Part shown: piece by piece, positions 10,776 through 20,969 of the stretch | How positions within the stretch are numbered: the first letter of the stretch is position 1 | How the letters are laid out: every line of letters starts with the position of its first letter | NCBI GenBank assembly: GCA_031002005.1 | Contig: JARYHS010011408.1 | Coordinates: 218,653,473-218,717,472 of the forward strand | DNA length: 64,000 nt | Source: Vandiemenella viatica | Lineage: Eukaryota; Arthropoda; Insecta; Orthoptera; Morabidae | Reading direction: 5' to 3' | Position numbers and translations under genes: made by a program | Notes under the pieces: generated by a model | The model's database searches: none | The model's input: the letters and a program-made list of their open reading frames with translations, nothing else | What the model was told of the DNA's origin: nothing

Positions 10776-11757
10776 AAGTCTGGTAAATATCACGTCACCT
10801 CTGGTTTCTCGCCCTAAAGCAGTTCGGCCTGATGGGCATTCGTTTAAGAGAAATCAGGGATTAAAAAGAGTGCTTAAATTGTATGTAAATCACCTATACT
10901 TTTACGGAAGACGGGTGGTTTATAATGTCTATTTAGCCGTGGTGGTTAAGGCGGAGTGATCAGATGCTGCGAGTTAGATCAATCCCACCAACCGTGAATT
11001 TTTTTTATTTCCATTCCATCTTGTATCATTAAAAATTTGTTTTGAAACAAAATCCACAAAATTTTTATTTTCCTTTGACAAATACGCAAATATTAGGATG
11101 GTATAAATCAGAAAAACATTTGAAACAAAAATTACGTGCACACCAGGAACATTTTATGAAGGATATGTTTGGACAGTCACATACAGTATTTATTATTGAT
11201 TTAGGAAAGCATTTTGAACCATACCAGGAATATTTTATCATGTCATGAAATACAGGTGCTCGCAAAATGTGGTGAATAAGAGAATATATCTTAACAGCAT
11301 CTTCACGAGAAGATATTGCACGGTTATCTTGCAACAGTTCCGGCGCATTTTGAAGCTTTTATATTAGTATTTTTACCTGCTGAATAGAAATATACATCAC
11401 ATTGCTGACATAAATGCGTACATTTCGGTGGTATCATCCTAATATTTGCGTATTTGTCAAAGGAAAATAAAAAACTTGTAGAATTTGTTTCAAACTAATT
11501 TTTAATGCTACAACATAAAATACCAATAAAAAAAAATTTCACGGATGGGGAATCGAACCTCGGACCCATCATTTTTTATCACACCGCCTCAACGAGCACG
11601 GCTAAACAGACATTATAAACTAACGGCCTTCCGTACAAGTATAGCTCATTTACATACAATTTAAGCACTTTTTAATCCCCGATTTCTCTTAAACGGAGGC
11701 CCACCAGGTAGAACTGCTTTAGGGCGAGAAACCAGAGGTGACGTACTATTTCCCAGA
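10776..11757. mobile_element. Large inverted repeat (~325-bp arms, ~335-bp loop), foldback-like
   Basis: The arm at 10776-11101 matches the reverse complement of 11435-11757 over its length. Shared blocks include GTCACCTCTGGTTTCTCGCC, TTTAAGAGAAATC, GTGCTTAAATTGTATGTAAA, TTAGCCGTG and CCTTTGACAAATACGCAAAT. Identity is roughly 80-85% by eye with a few indels. Both arms contain a tRNA-like segment (see 11530-11615). The loop is open on the plus strand for part of its length (11042-11248), but the peptide resembles no known family. I found no convincing target duplication, so whether it moved as a unit is unclear. Confidence 0.75.
11530..11615 (-). other. tRNA-like segment inside the inverted-repeat arm
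   Basis: Read on the minus strand it has TTAGCCGTGCTCGTTGAGGC (A-box-like) and GAGGTTCGATTCCCC (near-perfect B box). The homologous region in the other arm (about 10933-10998, plus strand) has lost the B box. This suggests a tRNA-derived SINE captured in an inverted duplication rather than a functional tRNA. Confidence 0.6.
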
Positions 11758-12179
11758 CATAGGCCTCCGCACTAGATCACGACATACCTGCGCGCATGCG
11801 CCTGGCCGGCTGTAATGCGACATGCAATAGATGGACGGAAAAAGTTGAGGCGATAGAATAAAAGTTTCACTTTAAAAATAGTAAATTAATAATAAAAAAT
11901 ATTGGCGGGTAGTGATAATATTATGAGTATTACAGAAACATTTTGCTACTAACTCAGTCGCACGTTTTTTCCGAGGAGCTTGGTACTGCTACGCATCTGT
12001 TTTCCGCATTAATAACAAAGCGAAGTGAATTATTTCTGGCCGAAACCTGCAGTATAATATCGCTTGCGTCGAGTCGTTTCCTGAGCTTTGGCGAGAGGAC
12101 CTGCGGGATCAACCAAGTCTTTGGGGCCTAACGAACGCCGACGACGTCCACATTTTATAGATATAACACATGGGGTCGT

Positions 12180-12860
12180 AAATTACGGGACAGAGGTATA
12201 AAACGGACAGCATTATGAAGGACCGCGCTCTTCCTTTCTGAGAGTGGCCGCTAAAAATGATGTTTTCGGGCGGGCTACCTCCCTCCCAATATTGCGCTTC
12301 TGAGCGCAAACAGGCGAGGTCGCAGGAGCGCCGGCTTAGTCCCGCTACGCGGTATTACCAACAGAGGCCCGCTAAATACCCTAGCCGGCCGCGATATATG
12401 CCGCCGGGCGGGCTTTATCCCCCACGTGGCAGCCGCGCTCTCCGTGCCACGGGCACATCTCTCGATGCGATACGGCTTTCGGGCGGGGGAAAAAGTAAAA
12501 AAATAAAAAAAGGGTTGGAGGGACGTGGGTGGCGGAAAAAATGCAAAGTGCCGGCGAGCCATCTCGGGGTACGTGCTGCCAACGTTACAGACGCGAACAA
12601 ACAGGGTCCTGAAATATGCGTGGGGGCCGCGCTGTGTTTTATAAGCCGGCCTGCCGGCGATATACCATGGCGGGCTTCGCTGCGCAGAAAAATATGTCGC
12701 CGCAAGAGACAGATGCGGCGTGCCCTTGACTTTTTAGCTTCCTGCAAACCGAATAAACCTATCAATTTATATTCGAGTAGTATTGAACATGATAGAATAT
12801 TCGCCAGCACCAATCTGGAACTGTTGAACCGTTCCACCTTTAATGCCCAGGGATAAAAAA
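12180..12860 (+). other. GC-rich, CpG-dense tract with TATA-like motif and overlapping long frames
   Basis: Composition changes sharply at about 12235 from AT-rich to GC-rich with many CpG and returns to AT-rich by about 12780. Immediately upstream is GAGGTATAAAACGGACAGC (12194-12212), a TATA-box-like match. The plus strand is open for 199 codons at 12257-12856 and the minus strand for 196 codons at 13005-12415. GC-rich DNA has few stop codons, so overlapping long frames are expected by chance. Neither product resembles a known family. It could be a CpG-rich promoter with first exon, or a GC-rich repeat. Confidence 0.35.
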
Positions 12861-13114
12861 TTTGCATAAACCTAGCATGTATATATCTGGAGAAAATTTT
12901 TACTTGTGTTTTATATATAAATTTAAAGTTAAACAACATATATTGTGATATAGAGATGTAAGAAATCAGTTGCACGGTATATAAATATAATACAGGGTAA
13001 TTCAAAAAGATCTATACAACTTTGGAATGATATAGAAATTTATTGAGATAACTTACAAAATAGGTAGATGTATCATTTCGCAGCAAACAACCTCATGTAT
13101 CACATAAGAGTGTA

Positions 13115-13127
13115 AAGTGACATTTTG
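13115..13127. repeat. 13-bp target-site duplication, left copy
   Basis: AAGTGACATTTTG at 13115-13127 is repeated exactly at 13396-13408, directly bordering the palindromic insertion. Confidence 0.9.
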
Positions 13128-13395
13128 CAATGTAGTCTTCACGGGTGTACCGCCGGATAGTGTTGTGGAAAACACAATATTTCGACGGCTGGCTCTGCCG
13201 TCTTCTTCAGGTGATGAGACATGTGTAATGGTCGGCTGACCCACAGATACTGAGATGGTTCGGGTGCCGCTCTTCCTAAAGAAGAAGACGGCAGAGCCAG
13301 CCGTCGAAATATTGTGTTTCCACAACACTATCCGGCGGTACACGCGTGAAGACTACATTGCAGTCATATGCCGGGAAAGTCTTCGTTCTTACAAC
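13128..13395. mobile_element. Palindromic insertion 1, Penelope-like candidate
   Basis: A 268-bp insertion with a perfect 13-bp duplication. Two copies of one sequence lie head-to-head: about 13128-13212 on the minus strand and 13275-13361 on the plus strand, separated by ~60 bp. Each arm has (C/A)CTGAAGA or a one-base variant, a six-base stem GACGGC/GCCGTC, then GAAA and TATTGTG, followed by CCGGCGGTACAC and GTGAAGACTACATTGC. The plus-strand copy continues another ~35 bp into a tail, CCGGGAAAGTCTTCGTTCTT, whose counterpart CCGAGAAAGATTGCGTTCTT ends palindromic insertion 2. The variable-length duplication and shared 3' tail point to reverse transcription. Assignment to Penelope-like elements is inference. 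Confidence 0.7.
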
Positions 13396-13408
13396 AAGTG
13401 ACATTTTG
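13396..13408. repeat. 13-bp target-site duplication, right copy
   Basis: AAGTGACATTTTG, exact partner of 13115-13127. Confidence 0.9.
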
Positions 13409-13496
13409 GTTCGACGTGACTACCATTTGTTATACGGCAAACATCACACAGGTAATCATTTTTTTCCCACACTCGTTGCATCAAATCGGGCGTAAC

Positions 13497-13697
13497 TTAT
13501 GCAACGGCAGCGTAGATTCGATTTTTCAGGTCAGCCAAATTTTTTGGTAGGAGAGGAACATACATTCGATCTTTAATGAAAGCCCAGAAAAAAAAAAAAA
13601 AAAAAAAAAAAAATCCAGTGGTGTCAAGTCTGTGTAGCGAGGAGTTTATGTATATGCCCTTCACGGCCAATCCACCGACCTGGGACGCGATTATCAA
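13497..13697 (-). pseudogene. Mariner-type transposase C-terminal segment with expanded T tract
   Basis: On the minus strand the code just before WAFIKDRMY reads, in one frame, YTDLTPLDF, matching the PDLxPxDFxLWGxLK region that carries the last catalytic Asp. The Phe/Leu codons here have become a run of ~24 T (A on the plus strand, about 13589-13612), shifting the frame and elongating the motif. Downstream the frame reads LPKNLADLKNRIYAAVA, as in the family's C-terminus. This looks like slippage in a TTT-rich catalytic motif after inactivation. Confidence 0.7.
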
Positions 13698-14126
13698 GGA
13701 AATCTGCGATTATCGAGGAGGCCTGGTTGGACGTTCTTTAGTATGAAATTTACACCGAAAAGTTGTTGCGGAGTTCGTTTCATTAAACCAAAACACACAG
13801 CGAGCATGCTCCGCACTAGTGAAAGTAGCCATTTTAACTTTGCACTACGCTAGCGCTCCTGGTGGCGGAATGGTGAATCAAACTTGAGATTGTTTGCTAC
13901 AAAATGACACATCTACCGCTTCTGTAAGCTATCTCATCAAATTCCTATATCATTCGAAAGTTGTTCTTTTTGACTCAGCGAGTACTACCAAACCCCTTAT
14001 CAAACTACGTAAAATTTCTCAAGTAGAAGACAATGCTTCATAAAATAATTTAAATATAAAATCTAAGCATATACTCCGTATCGAGTGGCTTCTCGGTCAG
14101 AGGCATTTGAATATTTACTGTCTAAG

Positions 14127-14700
14127 TACGAGGTTATTTTTAAAATAAGTTCCGTTTTTGAGTAATACGAAAAATACTGTAAATTTCCTCAAATATCTTT
14201 ATTTCCATATTCAGCTTACTTTCAATTACTTTTGTACATAATATCCATTTTTGTTCAGACATTTATGATATCGTTCAATAAGTTTTTGAATTCCGACGTC
14301 AAAGAAATCTGCCACCTATGAAGAGGACCAATCTTGACTGCAGTTGTTAATTCTTCACCGTCGTTAAATCGTTGAATACCAAGGAATCCTTTTAAGTATT
14401 TAAAGCAGGTTAAAATCATTGGGTGCAAGGTCTGTACTGTAAGGTGGATGATCCAATTGTTCCCATCCAAAAGACCTGATTAGAACACTCCCCCACTTTC
14501 GAAATTTACTATCACTCATAGCATTATCACCGTACAATTCACAAATATAGCGATGAATTTCCGCTGCTGCCAAGTTTCTTGCACTCAAGAATCGAATTAC
14601 AGGTCGTATCTCACTGTGTGTAGGCGAATCAATTTTTTTTAACATTATAAAGTTCTTCAGATCAGCACACAGATGGACCAACATTTCTTTTTTTTTTTTT
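14127..14700 (-). pseudogene. Mariner transposase remnant, N-terminus joined to C-terminus
   Basis: The minus-strand frame from about 14690 reads KKIDSPTHSEIRPVIRFLSA, then IHRYICELYGDNAMSDSKFR, the N-terminal helix-turn-helix of mariner transposases. It then passes straight into FGWEQLDHPPYSTDLAPNDF, the region of the last catalytic Asp (present), so ~200 residues of the catalytic core are deleted. The code continues in another frame as FKYLKGFLGIQRFNDGEELT down to ~14255. A terminal sequence GAGGTTATTTTTAAAATAAG lies at 14129-14148. No matching right terminus was found, so this copy is truncated on that side. Confidence 0.85.
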
Positions 14701-14709
14701 AAATAAAAA

Positions 14710-15985
14710 AAATTGTTCGACTGACTCAATGATGAACTGTCAAAGACATTCTGGCTGGATATATTTACCGTGAAAAAGTAATTTTCTTCATTTCCCTCTG
14801 CATTTAGATTGTTCGTAAATGTTTTAAACAGAGTTGTGGACGTCATTTGTTTTTATCATGAATTGAAACTGTTAGTGCTTCAGAAGATGTTATGGCTGTG
14901 GATATTCAAATTCTTCAGTATTCTTTACAGTTTCTCTGTGAAAAATAAACCATTGTTCTCGTCCCTAATATATGAGAATAAGGCAATTACAAATACCTAT
15001 ACAATGGTAAAAACAACAATTACGTTTTTCTTAATTGTATCAACCTGTTGTACCCGTATGATCTGAACATAGGAAATCACGTCAAAGGGTCGATAAACCA
15101 TTACATGTTCAGAACGTGATGATATTGTGCAAGCCAAAAAGACGATCTTCTTTCAAAATATGTATTCTTTTTGAGCCCTAAAATGTAACGAAATAAATCT
15201 AGAATTTTGTGGAAAAGGTTAATAATTCGAATTGCAAGAATAGGTCAAAGCGATCTGAAATTAATTTGCAGAACTCCATTCCTCAAATCCTCATTGCAGT
15301 TACGTCTGATATTAGATATCCGTTATTAAATAATACAAATAGTTCTTAAAAAAGGTGAGAAGTTATAAACGAAACGAGTTAGCCGTGGCATCTGTTGAGT
15401 TTCAGTCCATCATCGCTCAAAAATTTTGGAATATAAACCATAATTACATACGTAAATCTAAAAGGTCATAAAGCAAGTCATTACTTATCGCTAAAAAATT
15501 TCACTTCCGCACTAGATTCTAAGAGTTTTTAACTTTTATCCTTGGCACCCGTGAACCTTTAAATTGTATTGCTAACCAGCTGCCTGCGGCACTGCGATGG
15601 TGCCCGACACTTGTGGCATAACGAGTTTGTTAGAGAAATTATAAAAGACTGAAGGTTGCTCTGGGAGAAATACGTAGCCATGGTAACGACCAAAGTAACA
15701 AGGAAGAGCGAGTTAGTGTGTGCCTTTGAGTTAATGATAGTTACGGAGAGCAAAGGACCTTGTATTCTTCGGATACCTGTTAATGAAATGCAACTGGAAT
15801 AAATATTAATGAATCATATGAAAGTTTATTATTATTTAAATAGAAAAGTTTAAAGGAATAACTTTGAAGGTTAAAGTTAAAAACGGGACATGTATCCCTG
15901 GAGAATGTGATTATAATCTAAAAGAAATACGAAGTCCGATAGACACATAAAAATACGAGTTCCGACACTAGAATAAAATTAATAC
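14710..15985. other. AT-rich intergenic sequence
   Basis: No recognised repeats or coding segments. Confidence 0.4.
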
Positions 15986-15989
15986 AACA

Positions 15990-16360
15990 CGCTGACACGA
16001 GCTTAGCTGGTTCGAGTCCTGGTGTTGGAAGAAATTTTCATCATCAGGACATAGCCAGCTGGGTAGGAGAGGTGGTGAAGCACAATTCCTAATCATCATA
16101 TTGTGGGCAAATGTCCTAAGTTAAATCTCAAACCCCTCTGCAGTGCGTATTGCATGAGGGCATGCGGCACTGTTGATAGCGGTTCGTTCCTAGAACTGGA
16201 ACATTTTGACGGACATAGGTGTCTTTTGGAATATTAGGCCAGAATGGGCATGTACCGGGTTTCGTCCTCTCGCTTCTTCATCTCTCATTTCATACAACAC
16301 TGAACACACATACTATCATAGTTATCCACACCTACAATAACGCAATAAACCTACAATAAA
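15990..16360 (+). mobile_element. SINE B copy 1
   Basis: A 5'-truncated tRNA-like head with a B box (GCTGGTTCGAGTCCTGG) is followed by GGAAGAAATTTTCATCATCA, a body with GAGGGCATGCGGCACTGTTG and an end with CGGGTTTCGTCCTCTCGC. The same order occurs, on the minus strand, in the split copy at 28666-29519, and in part at 42247 and 51515. That recurrence defines a ~400-bp family. Confidence 0.8.
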
Positions 16361-17945
16361 TAATATATTTGGATATGGCTGCAGCGTACAGGGATTCATG
16401 CCAGATAATTTGCAACTGGGGAAGGCAGCTAGAAACGAACCCAGTTCATCTTACCAAGAGTTTGCAAGTAGGGGGTACATCCTGTGTGGTAACTTCTTAC
16501 GCCTGGAATCGGGATGGCACCATATAAAGAAGTACCTTACCTAGAGATAACTGAACTGTCTTACCAGTAATATATACAGCTCTTCGCGGGCCGTCTTTCC
16601 AGCACTTTTAATTATTCTAAAAATAGACATTTGTGTCCAGAATCTAATTTTTCAAAGTAGATTCGCAGTTATTCAATTTTCACAAGAATAAGCGTATCGG
16701 GAAAAAACGGGGGTGGAATTTGTTAGGAAGTTAAACTGAGAGATTCTTATTGGTAACTCCTACTCCATTCAAGAATTTGAACAAATTAATTAATAGTATT
16801 CAATATGACTTTTGCAAAATTCAGTTGTAAAAATCAATGTTTATTGTTATTCTCTTTATTTGTCTTTGGAACATATACTTGTTCTTACTACGATTATAAC
16901 TCATATTGTATGTATGTTTTTAACCATGACATGTTTCACATCCCAGAGGTCCTTCCTCAGCAGGGATCCATGAAACAAGACTGATAAATAAAAATAAAAT
17001 AAATAAATTAGAACAGTGCCAAATATATCGTTCGTGGTATTTTAGGTTTGTATTATGTGTTTGGAGATGGCTGTAGCGATCGTAGATTCATTCTAATTGC
17101 GTACACTTGAACGGTCACTGTCCGTATTATATCGGGTCTCCGTAAGGAGCACATCGATTTTTTAAAACCTATCGGTTCAGCTATTACGCTGTGTCAGTAT
17201 TCTGAACCATTGCACAGTTTTCAAGTTAAGTCATCTCTTCAGATAGTTGATGTATGAATACAAGGACCACGTAAGAAAATACACCAAAACAAATCATCCC
17301 ATTGTTGATCTACCATACCCCACATTTACAGAGTACTTGTGTCAAAATTATGTATACATAATTACACGAGGTTTTTTTTTATCAGATTTCTGCAAATGAA
17401 ATCCGTGAATGATATTAACAAAATGTGATAATGCAGTTAATCAAGTACATTACAGTCGATAAGCTTAACTGCCCTTTTGGTGAGAAAATTAATGCAAGCC
17501 ACTCCAATGTTATTTCGGCATTCATGTATGTTTTGAATAGCGATATGTTCATAAATAATACACCTGCTTGTTCTATTGGTCAGTATCTTCCATCCCCACT
17601 CTGCTGCCCTTACCCCTACATGCGAAGGTAAAATTGACCAGCCGCATACCTGGACACAGCGTTCAGCTTGGAGAGGTAGCAAGGGACGGAAGGTGAGGTG
17701 AGGAGGGGGCTAGAGGAACATGACCTTGAACCGCCAATGCGGAGTGAACAGAGTATAGCACGGTGTTTATTCGAGAGTGTCTTCTCTTCTTCACTGCTTA
17801 GTTTATTTAGACGATGAGGATAAATAAGAGATTATTTCTTAAAAACGAGATTAAGCAGAACGCTAATTTAATTCTAAATTTATTTGACTAAATAATTTTA
17901 AAAAAATAAGTATTTTAAACCTAACAAAAAACATAAATAGTTTAA
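16361..17945. other. AT-rich intergenic sequence
   Basis: No supported gene. At 16928-16974, read on the minus strand, there is CTGAGGAAGGACCTCTGGGA, then TGTGAAACATGTC, which resembles the CTGANGA / GAAA motif pair discussed for the palindromic insertions. A ~60-bp purine-rich stretch occurs near 17680-17710. Confidence 0.4.
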
Positions 17946-17957
17946 AGATAAAGGTAA

Positions 17958-18214
17958 TTTTTTTATTTTATTCTTTTTTCTTATTGCTTTACGCCTCGTC
18001 GACGGCTAAGGTCATTAGAGGCGGGATGGGACTGGGGACAAGGAACGGGAAGGAATTCGGCCGTGACCTTTTTGAAGGAAGCATCCCGGTATTCGCCTGG
18101 AATGATTTGTGGAAACCATGGAAAACCTAAATCTGGATGCCCGGAAGGGGATTCGAACCCGCATCTTCCCGAATGCGAGGCCAGAACGTTAACCGTTCAC
18201 CTATCACGCTCGGT
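17958..18214 (-). mobile_element. SINE A copy 2
   Basis: Complete minus-strand copy with a T-rich tract (the A tail) at its left. It is flanked by GATAAAGGTAA at 17947-17957 and 18215-18225, a perfect 11-bp target duplication. The 3' end is of the GTCGACGAGG subfamily. The B box reads GGGTTCGAATCCCC on the minus strand. Confidence 0.93.
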
Positions 18215-18225
18215 GATAAAGGTAA

Positions 18226-18869
18226 AAAACTTATTCCAACTAAATATATTAATTTATCATAACGAAAGACCGTATAAAATTTTCTCTGAAAGTGACAAAC
18301 TCGTTTCCATTGCAGAAACATTAAGCAAACAATATACCAACATAATCACTATGCGCAGCGCTATTCAACACATCCGCAATACGAAACAGCGTCGGCTAAA
18401 ATTAAATTCGTATTCTGTTCAATGCTAATCTCTTGTCACCTGTTACCGATTTGTGCCCAATTCAAATATTGACAATCCGACACGTGTTTGTACAACACTT
18501 AACGCACCTCATGGTTGAACCGTAACATTCAGTCCTAGCATTTTGAAATCCAGATTCCGCTTTTTCACGGTTTCCTGAAATCCGTTAGTCATTCACTTCC
18601 CGTTTAAATTACCATACCGGCTGAAATAATATCACCGTCAACAAGCATTAAAAACACGTTAAATAAGTATTTATCCATTATTTATAACTTAATGTTTGTA
18701 GTAGTTCTATCTACAGTTTTGTTGGTAGATTATGGAATAATTTAATTTATTTCGGGTTACCTGTTTTAATCACGTATTCTCCCATCCGTTTGGCACAACT
18801 ATTCTTATTGTTGTAGCTACTTATTTTGGTGCCAGACACAGAAGAATGAAAAACTTTGAAAAGTTTGCA
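18226..18869. other. AT-rich intergenic sequence
   Basis: No recognised feature. Confidence 0.4.
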
Positions 18870-18999
18870 GCTTCTAGCAAACAATGTTGATGCGGGTACC
18901 AATAGTGGAGCTTTTCAACCCGTGAAGTTTCATTTTGTTTCTCCATATACCCTCTCCCCCACTTCTTCCTGAGTGTTTCACTTTTTTTGCTAGGCAGTG
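18870..18999. mobile_element. Tc1-like element terminal fragment
   Basis: AGTTTCATTTTGTTTCTCC, ATACCCTCTCCCCC, GTGTTTCACTT and the end AGGCAGTG match the right end of the Tc1-like element at 48340-48420 in order and spacing. Only the terminal ~130 bp is recognisable here. Confidence 0.65.
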
Positions 19000-19513
19000 T
19001 CATATCATTTCATGTAAAAGGCGATACAGCGGAAAATTTAAGATCATTTCAAAATCGACACAAATTTCGAAAAGTTATGAACTGTCAAAAGTACTTGCTA
19101 AGAAAGGGGGAAGCAGGTCCAGCGGAATGGTAGTAGAATTGTAGCAAAGCCCTTTGGGAATGCGGAGAGGTGTCAGGTCTACCAACTGCGTGAAAAAAAA
19201 ACATGTGGGAGAAAGATATGCAAGTCCATATAGGTGCCCAATGCATCGATAACGGGTACCGAGATTTCGGAGCATCGAATTCAGTGCGAAGTGAGAGTTA
19301 TTTCTGTTATATATAGTTAAGTACTTTCTTTCGTGTATCTGAATAAAATATTTTGCTGTTAAGCACCTAGCACTAGTATCTCTTGGGTGCCTAAACAAAA
19401 CATTAGGTAATAAACAAAATTTATTGTTTCGCTGGATATTGTGGTAAGCAATGACGTACTGACTTTAACACTAGCGGTAGTTCCGACTACTACCTACAAA
19501 CGACTATGTTTTG

Positions 19514-19737
19514 CTTATTGCTTTACACCTTATCGATCTCGAAGTCATTAAAGATGGTAAAGGACTGGGGGCAAAGATTGGGAAGGAATTCGGCCATGGC
19601 CCTTTTGGAAGAAAATCCCGGTAGCAGCTGGGGTGATTTCTGGAAATCATGGAAAACCCAAATCTGGATGGTCGGACGTGCTTCGAACTCACGTCTTCTC
19701 GAAAGCGAGGCCAGAGTGTTACTCCTTACCCACGACG
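19514..19737 (-). mobile_element. SINE A copy 3
   Basis: Minus-strand copy flanked by CTATGTTTTG at 19504-19513 and 19738-19747, a perfect 10-bp target duplication. It is more diverged than copy 2: the B box and 3' motifs carry several changes and the head is shortened. Confidence 0.9.
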
Positions 19738-19930
19738 CTATGTTTTGTTCATGTTTTAAGTCAATCTTACAATTGGTAATATCAGATCTGAGCTGGGATT
19801 CTTAAGCCACAGGATAAATAATAAGTGAATTATCAAATAGAAGTCTTAGCAGGAATACCACTGAATTATACTCTTATCGCTTTAACCTCTTTAGGTGAAG
19901 CCGATCTGTTAATTTCATCATACTGATAAC

Positions 19931-20650
19931 TAGGGTTCGGATCTTTGTGACCAAAAAAATAGAGAAATATTCAGATAAATATGACCTTAAAAATGTGTAA
20001 GTATGACCTAAAATGACAAAATATGACCAAACATTTAAATTTACTATACATCAAAACATGTTCAATTATACATCATTTATTTTATACAGCAGTATCGCTT
20101 TCATGTAGACAGCATAATTTGCTTCCGTGCACTCGCTGCACCATTGAGAAATTAAATTTTAAATCGTTTTGTTGAAGTCCCTTTAATTTCAGGTAATTTA
20201 CAGAATAGAACTCTTTCATCTGTACTAAAATACTCCTCTAAATTCCCTTACGTAACTTAGAACTTTCAGAAAATTTTACTTTCGGCATGGCGGTAGGTCT
20301 ACTCACTGACCCGCTGCAGATTTAACGACGACTGAGGATATTTCATTGAGATATTGATTGACGCGGATCGACACAGGCATGCTTCTGCTTCATTCTCGAG
20401 ATTAAAACGCGGACGGAACATTACGTTAAGAGATTGACAATAATGTGTAACTTTAATTCTTGACTGGTCAATTCCGAACACGGTGAGAATTATTTTTTCC
20501 ACCATCTGTATAGCAGAAGTACAGTTCTGTGAATAATTATCTTAATTTCTTCTCATTTATATAGAGTGATCTCCCGGTACTGTTAAAAAACTACCAGAAA
20601 TTTCCTCAAGATATGACAATAAATATTATCGAAATATGACCAAAACTAGG
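19931..20650. mobile_element. hAT-like non-autonomous element, tentative
   Basis: TAGGGTTCGGATCTTTGTGA at 19931 resembles a hAT terminus. TATGACC-type motifs cluster in the next 100 bp and again at 20612-20645, as subterminal repeats would. I could not find a clear inverted right end or a duplication, so boundaries are approximate. Confidence 0.35.
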
Positions 20651-20859
20651 AAAATGGTCTGTATATACATTGTTATGCTATATAAAATACATTCATATGC
20701 AATCACCCAATTGTTGAATTAGTGTTCAATTCAGCATTTCACCCTACTGATAGCTAATCCTGCATCATCTGAACAATATGTCTTATTAAAGGCGCGGACT
20801 CTTCCGCACCCTGACCAATCAGCGCGGCTAAAGGCTTCACATATCAGGTTCGCTGTGCC

Positions 20860-20965
20860 TCGCGGTATGCTATCTGAAGATGATAGCAGTTGTAGCTGTC
20901 GAAGCGTTGTGCTTAAGAAGAAAAATTCAGCAGTGTACCAATGAAGATTCCTCAGTAATTATACA
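20860..20965 (+). other. Single copy related to the palindromic-insertion arm
   Basis: TATCTGAAGATGATAGC pairs with GCTGTC and is followed by GAAGCGTTGTG, then, after a short gap, GTACCAATGAAGATTCC. The order CTGAAGA, six-base stem, GAA, then (A/G)xACCxxTGAAGA is that of palindromic insertion 1. It is not palindromic here. Confidence 0.5.
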
Positions 20966-20969
20966 TCGA

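Larger units (their letters stand above)
12993..13978 (-). mobile_element. Tc1/mariner-superfamily element with ~100-bp TIRs, internally deleted
   Basis: The left end CAGGGTAATTCAAAAAGATC, preceded by TA, continues into a ~100-bp block repeated in inverted form at 13880-13978; both arms share GAATGATATAG, TGAGATA, TTACA and GGTAGATGT. The minus strand encodes parts of a transposase. An N-terminal segment (from about 13845) starts MATFTSAEHARCVFWFNET, and a C-terminal segment contains WAFIKDRMYVPLLPKNLADL, as in the region after the last catalytic Asp. The middle of the transposase is deleted. A 268-bp palindromic retro-insertion lies at 13128-13395. Confidence 0.82.

Noticed and set aside
12257..13005. 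Overlapping 199- and 196-codon frames read as two genes
   Set aside because: They overlap on opposite strands in GC-rich DNA where stop codons are rare, have no recognisable domain, and the minus-strand frame begins in AT-rich DNA unlike its remainder.
13140..13212. A confident hammerhead ribozyme annotation
   Set aside because: CTGAAGA, stem II and GAAA are visible, but stem I and a correctly placed cleavage site could not be drawn convincingly; kept as a hypothesis only.
13128..13395. A CRISPR-like or bacterial palindromic repeat explanation
   Set aside because: Only two inverted arms, no regular spacing and a eukaryotic repeat-rich context.
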